Positions 63,260 to 64,000 of a stretch of DNA of 64,000 nucleotides are shown piece after piece. A program made the position numbers and the translations under genes. Every line of letters begins with the position of its first letter. Within the stretch, counting starts at the first letter, position 1. The stretch comes from Nocardia transvalensis (lineage in GTDB: Bacteria; Actinomycetota; Actinomycetes; Mycobacteriales; Mycobacteriaceae). A model generated the notes under the pieces. It was not told the DNA's origin and did not search any database. It saw nothing but the letters and a program-made list of their open reading frames with translations. The stretch lies in assembly GCF_015477765.1 (NCBI RefSeq), contig NZ_JADLQQ010000003.1, positions 124,001 through 188,000 of the forward strand. Reading direction: 5' to 3'.

Positions 63260-64000
63260 ATGCGCCGCACGACAACGACCGTCGCACCGTCGACCGCCGA
63301 ACGCGTCCGCAGCGCATGCGCCCACGCCGATCAGGCGATGCTGGCCCTACCGGGCATCGACCCGGTCCCGATCGCGCTCCATCATCTGCGGGACTGCGGC
63401 GATGCCGTCGTGACCGTCGCGCTCGGTTCGCCCGCGGTGCGTGCGGCCGGTGACATCGCCGGTTCCCCGGCGGTGCTGGAACTCACCGATCACGCCCCGC
63501 TGACCCTGCGCGAGCCCGTGCGCGCCCTGGTGTGGCTGCGCGGGCGGCTGCACACGGTGCCCGACTACGCCCAGCGCGCGCTCGCCACCGAGGTCGCCAA
63601 GGAATACGCGCACCCCGCGCTGCTGGATGTCGGGCACACCACCACCCTGCTGCGGCTGGTCCTCGACTCCGCGGTGGTGGCCGACTCCAGCGGTGCCGCG
63701 GCCACCTGCCCGGAGCAGCTGCGCGCGGCCCGGCCCGACCCGTTCTGGGAACTCGAATCGGCCTGGCTGCAGCACATGGACGCCGACCACGCCGACGTGA
63801 TCGCCCGCCTGTCCCGCCACCTACCGGTCCGCCTGCGCGGCGGCGCCGTCCGCCCCTTGGCCATCGACCGCTACGGCGTCACCCTGCGTGTGGAAAGCCC
63901 CGACGGCGACCACGACGTCCGCCTCCCCTTCGAATCCCCCGTCGACGACATCCAATCCCTCAGCCGCGCCGTCCGAATCCTGGCCGGCTGCCCCTTCCTC
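63260..64000 (+). CDS. DUF2470-domain protein (partial, C-terminus off window)
   Basis: The first 247 residues of a protein with a DUF2470 domain in its C-terminal half (WLQHMDADHADVIARLSRHLPVRLRGGAVRPLAIDRYGVTLR), which is found with haem-degrading HugZ-type proteins. The N-terminal half (about 1-140) has RSACAHADQAMLALPGI and VWLRGRLHTVPDYAQRALA, an FMN-binding split-barrel-like stretch, not certain. GGAGG precedes the ATG at 63260. With the iron box in front, it is probably induced by iron lack, as reported for Rv3839 at the same place in M. tuberculosis. The frame is open to the window's end. Confidence 0.8.
   Translation, partial: MRRTTTTVAPSTAERVRSACAHADQAMLALPGIDPVPIALHHLRDCGDAVVTVALGSPAVRAAGDIAGSPAVLELTDHAPLTLREPVRALVWLRGRLHTVPDYAQRALATEVAKEYAHPALLDVGHTTTLLRLVLDSAVVADSSGAAATCPEQLRAARPDPFWELESAWLQHMDADHADVIARLSRHLPVRLRGGAVRPLAIDRYGVTLRVESPDGDHDVRLPFESPVDDIQSLSRAVRILAGCPFL

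Overview
The window is GC-rich actinobacterial DNA. It comes from a mycolic-acid-bearing Corynebacteriales organism, most likely Nocardia or a close relative (inference). The evidence is the gene content and order: pks13, fadD32, a Culp6-type cutinase, antigen-85-type mycolyltransferases, aftB, the UbiA-family DPPR synthase gene, a PAP2 phosphatase gene, glfT2 and glf run in the order known from M. tuberculosis Rv3800c-Rv3809c. PE, PPE and EspG genes are also present.

Region 1 (1-23354, all minus strand) is the mycolyl-arabinogalactan locus. Transcription runs from glf down to pks13. Glf and GlfT2 make galactan. The PAP2 protein, the UbiA-type synthase and AftB supply and attach arabinose. 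Five mycolyltransferases, one with LGFP repeats, move mycolates onto the wall. A cutinase, a DUF732 lipoprotein and an LLM-type flavoenzyme follow. FadD32 and Pks13 activate and condense the mycolate chains; Pks13 runs off the left edge before its thioesterase. The gaps between mycolyltransferase genes hold terminators, tandem repeats and a set of mutually exclusive hairpins.

Region 2 (23516-28608) is accessory: small membrane proteins, two NAD(P)-binding proteins, a TipA-like MerR regulator, and a DMT exporter divergent from a MarR regulator with two matching operators.

Region 3 (28616-34030) returns to cell-wall functions: a SpoIID-domain protein divergent from a PGRP/amidase-LGFP protein (Rv3811-like), a HAD phosphatase (Rv3813c-like) and a membrane protein.

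Region 4 (34189-42043) is a peptide-import operon: two permeases, one fused double ATPase, two solute-binding lipoproteins in tandem and a membrane protein.

Region 5 (42045-53208) is mixed: agmatine deiminase; a TetR/MFS pair with two perfect operators; two PlsC acyltransferases (Rv3814c-like); a lipoprotein; an MBL-Rieske protein (Rv3818-like); a BP74-like small protein; a MauE-redoxin fusion; a Gfo/Idh oxidoreductase; and a YdcZ-type transporter.

Region 6 (53209-64000) starts with a tandem repeat of about 150-155 bp, followed by a GGDEF-EAL protein. Then come serS, a septum-formation protein and a zincin (Rv3834c-Rv3836-like). A PE-PPE-EspG trio, preceded by a candidate 44-codon leader ORF and a 22-bp palindrome, lies next. 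The window ends with a histidine phosphatase, pheA, a small unknown gene and a DUF2470 gene under an IdeR/DtxR-type iron box. No rRNA, tRNA, CRISPR array, transposase or prophage gene was seen.
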